From the NCBI RefSeq assembly GCF_027587375.1, contig NZ_JAMXIC010000008.1:105137-169136 (forward strand): a stretch of DNA of 64,000 nt, read 5' to 3'. Position 1 is the first letter of the stretch, and each line of letters begins with the position of its first letter. Positions 34,675-43,769 of this stretch are shown in pieces. The notes beneath the pieces are model-generated. The model was not told where the DNA came from. It saw only the letters and a program-made list of their open reading frames with translations, and searched no databases. The position numbers and the translations under genes were made by a program. Source of the DNA: Arthrobacter sp. B2a2-09. GTDB taxonomy: Bacteria; Actinomycetota; Actinomycetes; Actinomycetales; Micrococcaceae.

Positions 34675-35511
34675 ATGGGGGTGGGTCCGATTTTTTCTTG
34701 GCGCCGAATGGCTACGATCGTGCTGACAGCTGCAGTGGCGTTGAGTCTCAACGCCTGCGTTTTCGACATAACAGCATCCCGATCGCTAGCCCCAACGGGG
34801 ACGTCCGCCTCGCCCACTTCCAAGCCATCCGCGACACCCACCACAAGCAGTGGTACCCAAATGCGGGTCCGTTCGTCGCAGGAGCTGCAGGCGCTGGTCG
34901 GCAGCCTGCGTGCTCCTGACGGCGTGATGTCAACGCCCATTGATGAGGCGGCGATTCGCGACATGCAAGATTCGATGGCAGTTGGGCCCGCCGACATGAC
35001 CACCGATCCCGCGAGATGCCGGGACCTCCTGAAAGCAGGAGAGTTGGTCGACTACAGAATCCCGACGGCGGCCGCGGTGCTGGGGCCCCAGGCGAATATG
35101 TCCGTCGTCATGGCTTCATCCGACGATTCCGGCTATTTCTGGCAGGGCATGTACAGCATCGGCAAAGTTCTCGGATATTGCACCGAGGTGACTATTAGCT
35201 CGGGGAATCAGCAGGTGCACTCGTCCTTGAAGCGCCTGAGTATGGACCTTCACGGCTCGAAGTCGTTCACCTACGTCACCACTATCACGGGTTCGGGAGC
35301 GCCGATCCATGTGCTGCGCATGGTCACCATGAGCGGAAGCCTGTTCGTCACGGGGGTCCACCCGCTGCCGGATGCACAGCCCACCGACGCCGTCATTAAG
35401 GAACTCAGCAGCTACGTCAACGCAATCATCGACCACGCTGACGATCCAGTGCCCGGCGCTCCCGCCACGAAGCAGCCCGCCACCCCGCCACAAACAGGCA
35501 ACCCGGCCTAG
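34675..35511 (+). CDS. Putative lipoprotein of unknown function
   Basis: Protein of 278 residues. A signal peptide with lipobox LSLNAC (Cys about residue 28) is followed by a Ser/Thr/Pro-rich linker and a globular domain of about 190 residues I do not recognise. Two later Cys (ARCRDL and GYCTEV) could pair. The Pro/Thr-rich tail is low complexity. ATG 34708 is an alternative start that still leaves a signal peptide. The gene ends 24 bases before menC. Confidence 0.7.
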   Translation: MGVGPIFSWRRMATIVLTAAVALSLNACVFDITASRSLAPTGTSASPTSKPSATPTTSSGTQMRVRSSQELQALVGSLRAPDGVMSTPIDEAAIRDMQDSMAVGPADMTTDPARCRDLLKAGELVDYRIPTAAAVLGPQANMSVVMASSDDSGYFWQGMYSIGKVLGYCTEVTISSGNQQVHSSLKRLSMDLHGSKSFTYVTTITGSGAPIHVLRMVTMSGSLFVTGVHPLPDAQPTDAVIKELSSYVNAIIDHADDPVPGAPATKQPATPPQTGNPA

Positions 35512-35523
35512 CCGGCCCCACGC

Positions 35524-35529
35524 TACAGT
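35524..35529 (+). promoter_or_regulatory. -10 element of leaderless menC
   Basis: TACAGT is followed by 6 bases and then the menC ATG. Spacing implies transcription begins at the start codon. Confidence 0.5.
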
Positions 35530-35535
35530 GAAACC

Positions 35536-36549
35536 ATGCCTCCATTCCCCACCCTCGACGAGCTCCTTGCCACCGCCACAGTGGTCAGCCTGCCGATGCG
35601 GGTCAAGTTCCGGGGCATCACCGAGCGCGAGACCCTCCTGTTCCGCGGCCCGGCCGGGTGGGGCGAGTTTTGTCCGTTCCCCGAGTACGGCGACGCCGAG
35701 GCTTCCCGTTGGCTCGCCGCCGCCGTCGAAGCCGCATGGCACGGTTTTCCGCCGCAGCTGAGGGACACCATTCCCGTCAACGCGACCGTCCCGGCCGTGC
35801 CTGCCGCCCGGGTGCCCGAGGTCCTGGAACGCTTCGGCCGGGTGGACGCCGTCAAGGTCAAGGTCGCCGAGCGCGGGCAGGAACTGGCCGACGACGTCGC
35901 GCGCGTCACCGCAGTCAGGGACGCCCTCCCGGACGCCGCGATCCGAGTGGACGCGAACGCGGGCTGGGACGTGCCCCAGGCGGTTGAGGCACTCGGGCGA
36001 CTCTCCGCCGTCGGGCTCGAATACGCCGAGCAGCCCGTGCCGCAAATCGATGGCCTCGCCGAAGTCCGCCGACGGCTCGCGCGGCAGGGCACGCCCGTGC
36101 TCATCGCCGCCGACGAATCCGTGCGGAAGGAAGACGATCCCCTCAAGGTGGCTCGCGCGGGTGCTGCGGATCTGATCGTCGTCAAGGTGGCGCCGCTTGG
36201 GGGAGTGCGGCGCGCGCTGGACATCGTGGCGCAAGCCGGGCTTCCCGCCGTCGTGAGCTCGGCGCTGGACACCTCGGTGGGGATCCGCGCGGGGCTCGCG
36301 CTCGCCGCCGCGCTGCCGGAACTGCCGTACGCGTGCGGGCTGGGGACCGTGCGGCTGTTCGCCTCGGACATCACGCATGATCCCTTAGTGCCCGACGACG
36401 GCGCCATCCGCGTCCGCGAAGCCGTCGCCGACGAGGGGCTGCTGGAGCGGTATGCGGCTCCCGCTGAACGTCGCGACTGGTGGCTCGACCGGCTCCGCCG
36501 CGTGCACGCACTCCTACAGGCATCGACTGCTGAGCAACTGCCGTTTTGA
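35536..36549 (+). CDS. menC: o-Succinylbenzoate synthase
   Basis: Enolase-superfamily dehydratase making o-succinylbenzoate in menaquinone synthesis; 337 residues. The catalytic pattern is complete: KVKV (acid/base Lys), VDANAGW (Asp), YAEQP (Glu), AADES (Glu/Asp) and the second Lys in IVVKVAPLGG. The C-terminus is odd. After WWLDRLRRVHALL the last residues QASTAEQLPF and the stop codon are encoded inside a palindrome (36520-36585), and the DRLRRVHALL coding sequence is repeated after it (36614-36643) followed by ERVEA and a stop. The original C-terminus was probably the downstream one. Confidence 0.93.
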   Translation: MPPFPTLDELLATATVVSLPMRVKFRGITERETLLFRGPAGWGEFCPFPEYGDAEASRWLAAAVEAAWHGFPPQLRDTIPVNATVPAVPAARVPEVLERFGRVDAVKVKVAERGQELADDVARVTAVRDALPDAAIRVDANAGWDVPQAVEALGRLSAVGLEYAEQPVPQIDGLAEVRRRLARQGTPVLIAADESVRKEDDPLKVARAGAADLIVVKVAPLGGVRRALDIVAQAGLPAVVSSALDTSVGIRAGLALAAALPELPYACGLGTVRLFASDITHDPLVPDDGAIRVREAVADEGLLERYAAPAERRDWWLDRLRRVHALLQASTAEQLPF

Positions 36550-36585
36550 GGCTCCAAAACGACAGTTGCTCAGCAGTCGATCGGG
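36520..36585. repeat. Variant palindromic element at the menC 3' end
   Basis: Arms 36523-36547 and 36556-36580 pair at 24 of 25 positions around the loop GAGGCTCC. The centre CGTTTT...AAAACGACA matches the 66-bp family, but the outer arms read TCGACTGCTGAGCAACTG. The menC stop codon (36547-36549) is in its middle. Probably a second subfamily. Confidence 0.8.
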
Positions 36586-36613
36586 TTTCCTGGCCGAACT
36601 TGTGAGGCAAGAG

Positions 36614-36643
36614 GACCGGCTCCGCCGTGTGCACGCACTCCTA
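36614..36643 (+). repeat. 30-bp duplicate of a menC segment
   Basis: Identical at 29 of 30 bases to 36487-36516, inside menC. The copies flank the variant palindrome, and the downstream copy continues in frame to TAG at 36659-36661. It looks like remnant menC 3' coding sequence displaced by the insertion. Confidence 0.8.
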
Positions 36644-36682
36644 GAGCGGGTTGAAGCATAGATTGCTGTGAAAAGGCTGGGA

Positions 36683-36704
36683 ATTCACCGGAACTTTACC
36701 GGAG
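36683..36704 (+). promoter_or_regulatory. Putative PHO box upstream of phoX
   Basis: Two adjacent 11-base units, ATTCACCGGAA and CTTTACCGGAG, resemble the direct 11-base repeats bound by PhoP in Streptomyces and relatives. They lie 67 bases before the phosphatase start. Phosphate-starvation control is inferred from similarity only. Confidence 0.5.
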
Positions 36705-36770
36705 TGTCCTCTCGGATTCCGCTAGCGCTGTAAGGGTTGGGAAATCACTCAATCCCCGGAGGTATTTCCC

Positions 36771-38861
36771 ATGTCTGAATCAACCAAGCGCAAGTTCGAC
36801 TTGCTCCCCATGCTCGGCCATACGAAGGGCAAGCGCAGTCCCGTCACGTGCGCCCTGAAGTGCGACAACGCCTGCTCGGGCGACGTTTGCAACACGAGCT
36901 CCAACGCCTACTTCCGCGATATTGCTTCCGCAGCTGTGTCCCGCCGCGCCGCCTTGGGCTTTGGCGCCGTCGGTGCGCTCGCCGTCGTCCTGGGCGGGCT
37001 CGGTGCACCGGAGAAGGCGGTGGCCGGCGGCGTTGGCCTGTCCGAGGCGGCAAAGGCGGGCTTCGACAAGGCCAAGCTCAAGTTCACGCCGATCAACCCG
37101 GTCGACTACACCGTTGACGCGTTCACCGTGCCGGATGGTTTCGCGTGGCAGCCGATCATCCGTTGGGGCGATCCGCTCTTTGCCGACTCGCCGGCCTTCG
37201 AGCTGAACGGCCAGACCGCAGCGGCGCAGGCCCGCCAGTTCGGCTACAACAACGACTACACGGACATCCTGCCCATCGCGGATTCCAAGGACCGCCGTGC
37301 CGTACTCTTCACCAACCACGAGTACACCAACGAGAACATCATGTTCCCGGCTACTTTGGCGGCTGGGGAGGCGCGCGCGATCGGGCGTGCCGCACACGGA
37401 CTCACGGTTGTTGAACTCGAGCGCAAGAACAAGAACAAACCGTGGAACTACGTCAAGGGCGCGCCGCTCAATCGTCGGTTCCTGACCGACACGACGTATG
37501 AGCTCACCGGCCCTGCTGCTGGCACGGATTTGGTCAAGACCATCGACGATCCCTCAGGCCGGAAGATCAAGGGCACCTTGGGCAACTGCTCCGGCGGCAC
37601 CACTCCCTGGGGGACCATCCTCTCCGGCGAGGAAAACTTCAACGGCTACTTCATGGCTCCGGGCACCTCGGCGGGAGACAAGCGCTACGGCCTCAGCAAC
37701 AAGCCAACGGCGCGTAAGTGGGAACTCGATGAACCGCGTTTCAACACCAACAACGCGAGTTACGCCAACGAGACAAACCGCTTTGGCTGGATCGTGGAAG
37801 TCGACCCGTTCGACCCCTCCTCCACACCCAAGAAGCACTCCGCCATGGGCCGCTTCAAGCACGAGGGCGCGAACGTGATTGTTGCTGCCTCCGGCCGTGT
37901 GGTGGCGTACATGGGCGACGACGAGCGATTCGATTACCTCTACAAGTTCGTCTCCAAGGGCAAGTACATGGCAGGAGACTCGGCCGCGGCCCGCCGGAAC
38001 AACATGAACCTTCTCTCCGAAGGCGACCTCTACGTCGCCAAGTTCACGGGCGACTCTCCCGCGGCCGAAATCGACGGCAGCGGTGCGCTTCCGTCTGACG
38101 GCGCGTTCGACGGTTCCGGCGAGTGGCTTCCGTTGGTGGTCGACGGCGTCTCCGCAGTTCCGGGCATGTCCGTCGCTGAGGTCCTGGTCTACACCCGCCT
38201 CGCCGCGGACAAGGTTGGCCCCACGAAGATGGACCGCTGCGAAGACGTCGAGCCGAACCTGGCGACCGGCAAGGTCTACGTGGTCTGCACCAACAACTCG
38301 GACCGCGGCAAGCCCGGCAAGGAAGGCGCCACCGAGGTCAACCCGCGCACGCTCAACCGGGACGGCCACATCGTGGAGATCACTGAAACCGGCGACCAGA
38401 CGTCCACCCGCTTCAACTGGACCCTCTTGATGGTTTGTGGAGATCCCGCCAAGAACTCCTCCACATATTTCTCCGGCTTCCCGGCCGACAAGGTCTCGCC
38501 CATTTCCTGCCCGGACAACGTGGCCTTCGACTCGGCAGGCAACATGTGGATCGCCACTGACGGCGCGCCGTCGTCCATCGGCTATGCCGACGGCCTCTTC
38601 AAGGTCACCTTGGACGGCAGTGAGCGCGGCAAGGTGGAGCAGTTCCTCGCCGTACCGCGCGACGCCGAGACCTGTGGACCGATCGTGCACGACGACGAGC
38701 GGACCGTGTTCGTCGCCGTGCAGCACCCGGGCGAGGAGGGTTCCTTTGACGCTCCCCACTCCTACTTCCCGGATTACGTGGGCGCAGGGGCCGCCCCGGC
38801 CGCCGGCCAGGTCCGCGCCCCGCGTCCGTCGATCGTGCAGGTGTACCGCAAGGACGGCTAA
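36771..38861 (+). CDS. phoX: PhoX-family alkaline phosphatase (DUF839)
   Basis: Exported phosphatase of 696 residues releasing phosphate from organic esters. A long hydrophilic N-terminus with Cys residues (CALKCDNACSGDVC) precedes the Tat motif SRRAALGFGAVGALAV near residue 57. The beta-propeller domain has VLFTNHEYTNENIM, GNCSGGTTPWGTILSGEENF (the PhoX Cys/Glu region), RFKHEGANVIVA and CPDNVAFDSAGNMWIATDG. GGAGG lies 9 bases upstream of ATG 36771. It stands between menC and menD and has its own promoter region. Confidence 0.92.
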   Translation: MSESTKRKFDLLPMLGHTKGKRSPVTCALKCDNACSGDVCNTSSNAYFRDIASAAVSRRAALGFGAVGALAVVLGGLGAPEKAVAGGVGLSEAAKAGFDKAKLKFTPINPVDYTVDAFTVPDGFAWQPIIRWGDPLFADSPAFELNGQTAAAQARQFGYNNDYTDILPIADSKDRRAVLFTNHEYTNENIMFPATLAAGEARAIGRAAHGLTVVELERKNKNKPWNYVKGAPLNRRFLTDTTYELTGPAAGTDLVKTIDDPSGRKIKGTLGNCSGGTTPWGTILSGEENFNGYFMAPGTSAGDKRYGLSNKPTARKWELDEPRFNTNNASYANETNRFGWIVEVDPFDPSSTPKKHSAMGRFKHEGANVIVAASGRVVAYMGDDERFDYLYKFVSKGKYMAGDSAAARRNNMNLLSEGDLYVAKFTGDSPAAEIDGSGALPSDGAFDGSGEWLPLVVDGVSAVPGMSVAEVLVYTRLAADKVGPTKMDRCEDVEPNLATGKVYVVCTNNSDRGKPGKEGATEVNPRTLNRDGHIVEITETGDQTSTRFNWTLLMVCGDPAKNSSTYFSGFPADKVSPISCPDNVAFDSAGNMWIATDGAPSSIGYADGLFKVTLDGSERGKVEQFLAVPRDAETCGPIVHDDERTVFVAVQHPGEEGSFDAPHSYFPDYVGAGAAPAAGQVRAPRPSIVQVYRKDG

Positions 38862-38876
38862 GGCTCATCCTTTCCC

Positions 38877-38998
38877 AACGCTCGCTCACCTATGAGGGTC
38901 TTTCGGGAAACGCTCGCTCACTCTCTCCAAGGGAGTGAGCGAGCGTGCGGGTTTTGGGGCTCATGGGTGAGCGAGCGTTTGGGGGGAGGCACCGCTAA
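38877..38998. repeat. 32-bp-period repeat array 3
   Basis: Direct ACGCTCGCTCA units start at 38877 and 38909 (32 apart); inverted TGAGCGAGCGT cores lie at 38936 and 38968 (32 apart). The inner pair forms a 13-bp hairpin (38910-38922 with 38934-38946). The array sits between the phoX stop and the menD -10 box. Confidence 0.92.
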
Positions 38999-39004
38999 TA
39001 GACT
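38999..39004 (+). promoter_or_regulatory. -10 element of leaderless menD
   Basis: TAGACT, 6 bases before the GTG start of menD. It directly follows repeat array 3. Confidence 0.45.
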
Positions 39005-39010
39005 GGTGCG

Positions 39011-40720
39011 GTGACTTCGCAAGGCTCCCTGAGCTCCCTCGCCGCTGCCCGGATCGCCGTTAAGGCGTTGCTCGACGGCGGTGTGCGGCACGTGGTGGTC
39101 TCTCCGGGTTCGCGCTCGGCACCCATGGCTTACGCGCTGGCCGAGGCCGAAGCGGCCGGGAACGTCCGTCTCCTGGTCAGGATCGATGAACGCTCAGCCG
39201 GTTTCACGGCCCTTGGCTTGGCCCTGTCGACGGGCGCCCCGGCGGCTGTCCTGACCACCTCGGGGACCGCCGTCGGGAATCTCTTGCCCGCGGTCATGGA
39301 AGCCAACCACGCCGCCGTGCCCCTCGTGGTCCTTTCGGCCGATCGCCCGGCAGAGCTCCACGGTACCGGCGCCAACCAAACCACCATCCAACTGGACCTC
39401 TTCGGCGAACACGTTCGTTTCGCCGTCGACATTGCCGCTGGCAGCAATCCGCAGAGGGCCGTCGAGACCGCCATCTACGCGGCAACCGGCGCCCTCGAGG
39501 ACACGCCGCCCGGGCCAGTGCAGCTCAACCTGGCGTTCCGCGAGCCGCTGGTTCCGGAACCAGGCGAGGCGCTGCCCGCCACCAAGGGCCACGGAGTTTT
39601 CCACTACGACTCCGGACCCCAGCCACTGAGCATGCCCCCCGCTCCCGCCGAACTAACGGAAAGGCGAACGGTGGTTTTGGCAGGGCACGACGCCGGTCCG
39701 GTCGCCGAGGCGTTCGCCCGCGCCCACCGCCTTCCGTTGCTGGCCGAGCCGTCGTCCAACGCGCGGTTCGGTCCCAACGCGGTGGGGCCATATCGCCTCA
39801 TGCTGGACAACTTCGGACCCGGGTCTGCCCTGCCGATCGAGCGGGTGGTGGTCTTTGGGCGACCGACTCTTTCAAGGCCCGTCGCCGCCCTGCTGGCCCG
39901 AAACGACCTCCCCGCCGCCATGTACGAGCCTGTCCCCGTGGCCTGGTACGAGCACGGCCGGCGTCGTGAGGAGCGCTTTGACTCCCTGGCTGAGCTGGCC
40001 GGGTTCGCTGGCCGTGGCTCGGATGAGTGGCTCGACGCCTGGCTCCTCGCCGGGGCCGCCGCCCAACACGCGCTCGACGGCGTCCTCGAGGCCGAGCGTG
40101 CAGCTAACGGACCCGCCGTGGGAGCCACCGTCTGGAAACACGCCCGTGGACAGCTGGTCCTCGGCTCCTCCAATGGCATCCGCGACGTCGACCTCGCCGG
40201 GCAGCCCAGCCCCGAGCCCCTCGCCACAGTGTTCGCGAACCGTGGCCTCGCCGGCATTGACGGCACTATCTCCACGGCTACCGGAATCGCCCTCGGCGCG
40301 GGCCGCGAAACCACCCTCCTCCTGGGCGACATCACCTTCCTGCACGACGCCGGGGGCCTGTTCCTTGGAGCCGGAGAACCCGCACCGGACCTCCGCATCG
40401 TGGTCCTCAACGACGCCGGCGGAGGCATTTTCGGCCTCCTCGAGCACGGCAAGGTGGAGGACGACGGCGGCTACGGCACCGCCGTCGAGCGCCTCTTCGG
40501 CACCCCGCACAGCGTGGACATTTCCGCGCTGGCCGCGGCATACGGCGTCGGGCACACTTCGGTGCGTACGACGGCGGAGCTCGCCACCGCGCTTGCCGCG
40601 CCTTTGAAGGGCCGCAGCATCGTGGAAGTACGCACGGACCGCTCCGACCTTCGTCCGTTGCACGCGCGCATCAAGGCCGCAGTGGCCGCGGCAGTGTCCC
40701 AGGTGCTGCTCGGGGCGTAG
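39011..40720 (+). CDS. menD: SEPHCHC synthase (menaquinone pathway)
   Basis: Thiamine-diphosphate enzyme of 569 residues joining isochorismate and 2-oxoglutarate. The N-terminal domain has VVSPGSRSAPMAYAL and the cofactor-activating Glu in RIDERSAGF (E60). The C-terminal ThDP motif runs GDITFLHDAGGLF to VVLNDAGGGIFGLLE. GTG 39011 fits a leaderless start. It supplies the substrate used by MenC steps later (after MenH), although phoX and a repeat array separate the two genes. Confidence 0.95.
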   Translation: MTSQGSLSSLAAARIAVKALLDGGVRHVVVSPGSRSAPMAYALAEAEAAGNVRLLVRIDERSAGFTALGLALSTGAPAAVLTTSGTAVGNLLPAVMEANHAAVPLVVLSADRPAELHGTGANQTTIQLDLFGEHVRFAVDIAAGSNPQRAVETAIYAATGALEDTPPGPVQLNLAFREPLVPEPGEALPATKGHGVFHYDSGPQPLSMPPAPAELTERRTVVLAGHDAGPVAEAFARAHRLPLLAEPSSNARFGPNAVGPYRLMLDNFGPGSALPIERVVVFGRPTLSRPVAALLARNDLPAAMYEPVPVAWYEHGRRREERFDSLAELAGFAGRGSDEWLDAWLLAGAAAQHALDGVLEAERAANGPAVGATVWKHARGQLVLGSSNGIRDVDLAGQPSPEPLATVFANRGLAGIDGTISTATGIALGAGRETTLLLGDITFLHDAGGLFLGAGEPAPDLRIVVLNDAGGGIFGLLEHGKVEDDGGYGTAVERLFGTPHSVDISALAAAYGVGHTSVRTTAELATALAAPLKGRSIVEVRTDRSDLRPLHARIKAAVAAAVSQVLLGA

Positions 40721-40754
40721 GTGGCTGGCGACGCGCAAACGGGTGGCGACACGG

Positions 40755-40798
40755 AAATGCCCTGACGAGGCTGGAAATCCAGCCTCGTCAGGGCATTT
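40755..40798. terminator. Perfect 20-bp hairpin between convergent genes
   Basis: 40755-40774 and 40779-40798 are exactly complementary with the loop AAAT. It separates menD (+) from the amino-acid ABC ATPase gene (-). Flanking GCGACGCG and GCGTCGC words make it resemble a further repeat family also seen near 12600 and 13700. Confidence 0.75.
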
Positions 40799-40832
40799 GC
40801 GCGTCGCAGGGAATTGAACGCGTCGCCAGGAA

Positions 40833-41609
40833 CTACAGCACGCGGCTGAGGAATTCCTTGGTGCGGGCGTGCTGGGGGTTGGCGATGATTTCGCGGGGGT
40901 CACCGGACTCCACCACCACACCTCCGTCCATGAAGGTCAGGGTGTCGCCGACTTCGCGGGCAAAGCCGATCTCGTGGGTGACCACGATCATGGTCATGCC
41001 GGACTTGGCCAGATCCTTCATCACGTTGAGCACATCGCCCACGAGTTCGGGGTCAAGGGCGGACGTGGGCTCGTCGAAGAGCATGAGCTCGGGTTCCATG
41101 GCCAGGGCCCGGGCGATGGCAACCCGCTGCTGCTGGCCGCCGGATAGCTGTCCCGGGTAGTGGTTGGCGCGGTCGGCCAGTCCTACCCGGTCCAGCAGTT
41201 CCAAGGCCTGCTTCTTGACGGCTGCCTTGTTCTTGCCCTTGACCTGCACGGGCGCTTCCATGACGTTGTAGAGCGCGGTCTTGTGCGGGAACAGGTTGAA
41301 GCGTTGGAAGACCATGCCGATTTCCCGGCGCTGCGCGGCGATTTCCTTGACTTTCAGATCGTGGAGGCGGCCGTTGACTTCGCGGTAGCCGATCAGCTGG
41401 TCACCGACGGAAATGCGGCCCGCGCTGATGGTTTCCAGCAGGTTCACGCAGCGGAGCATCGTGGACTTGCCTGAACCGGAGGGGCCGATGACAACGGACA
41501 CTTCGCCCTGGTTGACCGTCAGGTCAATGCCGCGGAGCACATGGTGTTGGCCGAAGTACTTGTGGAGGCCTTCGATCCGCACCAGCGGTTTCTGGGTGGT
41601 GATGGTCAT
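40833..41609 (-). CDS. Polar amino-acid ABC transporter ATPase
   Basis: ATPase of 258 residues, GlnQ/ArtP class. Walker A is GPSGSGKST, the signature [15 protein letters not shown], Walker [14 protein letters not shown] and the switch His in [12 protein letters not shown]. It overlaps the permease gene by four bases. Substrate not readable from the ATPase. Confidence 0.95.
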   Translation of the reverse strand: MTITTQKPLVRIEGLHKYFGQHHVLRGIDLTVNQGEVSVVIGPSGSGKSTMLRCVNLLETISAGRISVGDQLIGYREVNGRLHDLKVKEIAAQRREIGMVFQRFNLFPHKTALYNVMEAPVQVKGKNKAAVKKQALELLDRVGLADRANHYPGQLSGGQQQRVAIARALAMEPELMLFDEPTSALDPELVGDVLNVMKDLAKSGMTMIVVTHEIGFAREVGDTLTFMDGGVVVESGDPREIIANPQHARTKEFLSRVL

Positions 41610-42619
41610 TTTGCCTCGTCCTCCGGGAAGTCCATCTTCAACGACGGCTCTGCTTCGGCACTAGGTGCCACTGCTGCGGCAGCCTTGGCGGCTGCGGGGT
41701 TGATGAGGGCCGGGGCCAGGTTGGTGTCCACGCCCTTGCCGTAGTAGGCCTCGATGTAGTGCTGGCCGACCATGAGCAGGCTGGTGATGACCAGGTACCA
41801 GATGGCTGCCACGATCAGCAGCGGCACCGGAAGGTAAATCCGGTTGGCCAGTGCGTTGGTCGCGAAGGTCAGGTCCAGGGTGAACGGGACGGCCAGGACC
41901 AGAGAGGTGGTCTTGAGCATGCCGATGGTTTCGTTGCCGGTGGGCGGGACTATGATGCGCATGGCCTGGGGCAGGATGATCCGCCACATGATCTTGCCGT
42001 TGCCCATACCCAGGGCTTCGGCGGCTTCGGTCTGGCCTTTGTCCACGGACTTCAGGCCGGCCCGGAAGATCTCCGCCAGATAGGCGGATTCGTTCAGGCC
42101 TAGCCCCAGGATCGCCGCAACAAGAGCCGTAATGACGGTGCTCGTGTCCACGCTGAACAGTTCGGGGCCGAACGGCACCCCTGCGCTGATCTTGGGGTAG
42201 AGGACGGCGATCAGACCCCAGAAGACCAACTGGGTGTAGACCGGGGTGCCGCGGAAGAACCAGACCCAGACCCAACTCGTGTAGCGCAGGACCGGGTTGT
42301 CGGACTGCCGCATGACGGCCAGCAGGATAGCCAGGACAATCGCAATGACCATCGAAGCTACAGTCAGCAGCAGGGTCCAGCCAACGCCCTGGACGACTTT
42401 GACGTCCAGGATGTAGGTCCCCACAACGTCCCAACGGAAGTTGTGGTTCGTGATCACGCTCTGCACCATCAGCGCTAGTACGCCAACGATGACGATGGCG
42501 CTGATCCAACGGCCAGGATGCCTGACCGGCACCGCATCGTTCAGCACGGGCGCTGCATGGCCTGGTTGATGATGATCCATCTGTGCACCTGATTTGTTAT
42601 CGGTGGCGGGAATACTCAA
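41606..42619 (-). CDS. Polar amino-acid ABC transporter permease
   Basis: HisM/GlnP-type permease. The domain has [32 protein letters not shown] and the EAA-like [20 protein letters not shown]. Hydrophilic N-terminal (His-rich) and Ala-rich C-terminal extensions make it longer than usual at 337 residues. A TTG start at 42619 overlaps the binding-protein stop (TTGA); ATG 42580 is an alternative with AGGTG upstream. One permease implies a homodimer. Confidence 0.92.
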   Translation of the reverse strand: MSIPATDNKSGAQMDHHQPGHAAPVLNDAVPVRHPGRWISAIVIVGVLALMVQSVITNHNFRWDVVGTYILDVKVVQGVGWTLLLTVASMVIAIVLAILLAVMRQSDNPVLRYTSWVWVWFFRGTPVYTQLVFWGLIAVLYPKISAGVPFGPELFSVDTSTVITALVAAILGLGLNESAYLAEIFRAGLKSVDKGQTEAAEALGMGNGKIMWRIILPQAMRIIVPPTGNETIGMLKTTSLVLAVPFTLDLTFATNALANRIYLPVPLLIVAAIWYLVITSLLMVGQHYIEAYYGKGVDTNLAPALINPAAAKAAAAVAPSAEAEPSLKMDFPEDEAK

Positions 42620-43569
42620 GACTTGACCGCCGGGTTGACCTCGGACTTGGTGATGGCGCCTTCGGCGTTGCCCCAGCCAGTGAGGATCTTCTTGTACGAA
42701 CCGTCAGACATGAGCTTGGTCAGCGTCTTCTGGATGACATCGGCGAGGGCGGTGTCCGACTTGGCAACGGCGATGCCCTGGGGAGCGGCGTCGTAAACGT
42801 CGCCGAGCTTCTCAAGCTGGTCCCCGGTCTGGGTCAGCGCGTAACCGATGATGGGGGAGTCGGCTGCCATGGCGTCGATGCTGCCGTTGACGAGCCGGGT
42901 GGTGACGTCGGTCTGGTTCTTGAGCGTCACGATGTTGATCGGCTGCTTGCCGTCAGCTGCGCACTTCTTGTTGCGGCCGGAGAGGTCCGGGTCTTCCTGG
43001 ACGGTGCCGGTCTGCACGCCGATGGACTTGCCGCAGACGTCATCCAGGGAGAACTTCTTCGGGTTGCCCTTCTGCACGGCCCAGGCGGTGCCGGCGTTGA
43101 AGTAGCTGACCATGTTGACCGCGCCGAGACGCTCGGGGTTGATGGTGAAGGAGGAGATGCCCAGATCGTACTTGGGGCCGAGGGCGGGGAGGATGCCCGT
43201 GAATTCGGCGGTCTGCACCTGGACCTTCAGGCCAAGGGTGGCGCCGATCGCCTTGGCGATGTCGACGTCGTAACCGACAGGAGTCTGGCCGTCGGTCCCG
43301 AGGAACTCAGCAGGAGCGTAGGTCGTGTCCGAGCCGACGGTCAGCGTGCCCTTGGACTTGATGGCCGCGGGGACCAGTGCAGCCAGGGTGTCGTCCTTGG
43401 TGATGGTGGTGGGATCAAAGCTTGCATTGGCACTGCCAGAAGGCGAGGCGGCACTCGACGGGCCTGCCTCTGAGGCGTTGGTGCAGGCAGTCAGTGCCAG
43501 GGCGCCGATTGCGATGATGGTTGCAGCCTTGAGCGTCGAACTGACCGGAAGCGAACGGAATTTCTGCAT
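42616..43569 (-). CDS. Amino-acid-binding lipoprotein of ABC transporter
   Basis: Family 3 solute-binding lipoprotein of 317 residues. Lipobox LTAC is near residue 29, then a Ser/Ala-rich linker. The ligand domain starts GTLTVGSDTTYAPAEF and holds GYDVDIAKAIGATLGL and the Cys pair DVCGK / NKKCA. ATG 43569 has AAAGGT seven bases upstream; the frame is open to 43644. On the minus strand TACACT (43617-43612) is a possible -10 box. First gene of the three-gene transporter operon. Confidence 0.92.
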   Translation of the reverse strand: MQKFRSLPVSSTLKAATIIAIGALALTACTNASEAGPSSAASPSGSANASFDPTTITKDDTLAALVPAAIKSKGTLTVGSDTTYAPAEFLGTDGQTPVGYDVDIAKAIGATLGLKVQVQTAEFTGILPALGPKYDLGISSFTINPERLGAVNMVSYFNAGTAWAVQKGNPKKFSLDDVCGKSIGVQTGTVQEDPDLSGRNKKCAADGKQPINIVTLKNQTDVTTRLVNGSIDAMAADSPIIGYALTQTGDQLEKLGDVYDAAPQGIAVAKSDTALADVIQKTLTKLMSDGSYKKILTGWGNAEGAITKSEVNPAVKS

Positions 43570-43769
43570 TTTCTTACCTTTTGTTGCAGTGGATGCGAAA
43601 CTAATCGGTTCATAGTGTAGCGCCGAACATGAGATGTGCGTCACAGAAAACTAAGTTTTACTATTGGATAACCTACGAAGCAAAAAATCAAGACCCCCAA
43701 CACGGCTATTGTCTCGCACCCCAGACATCTGCGGGGGTGGGTTTCGAACGTAATTCCGGCGACGGAGTC

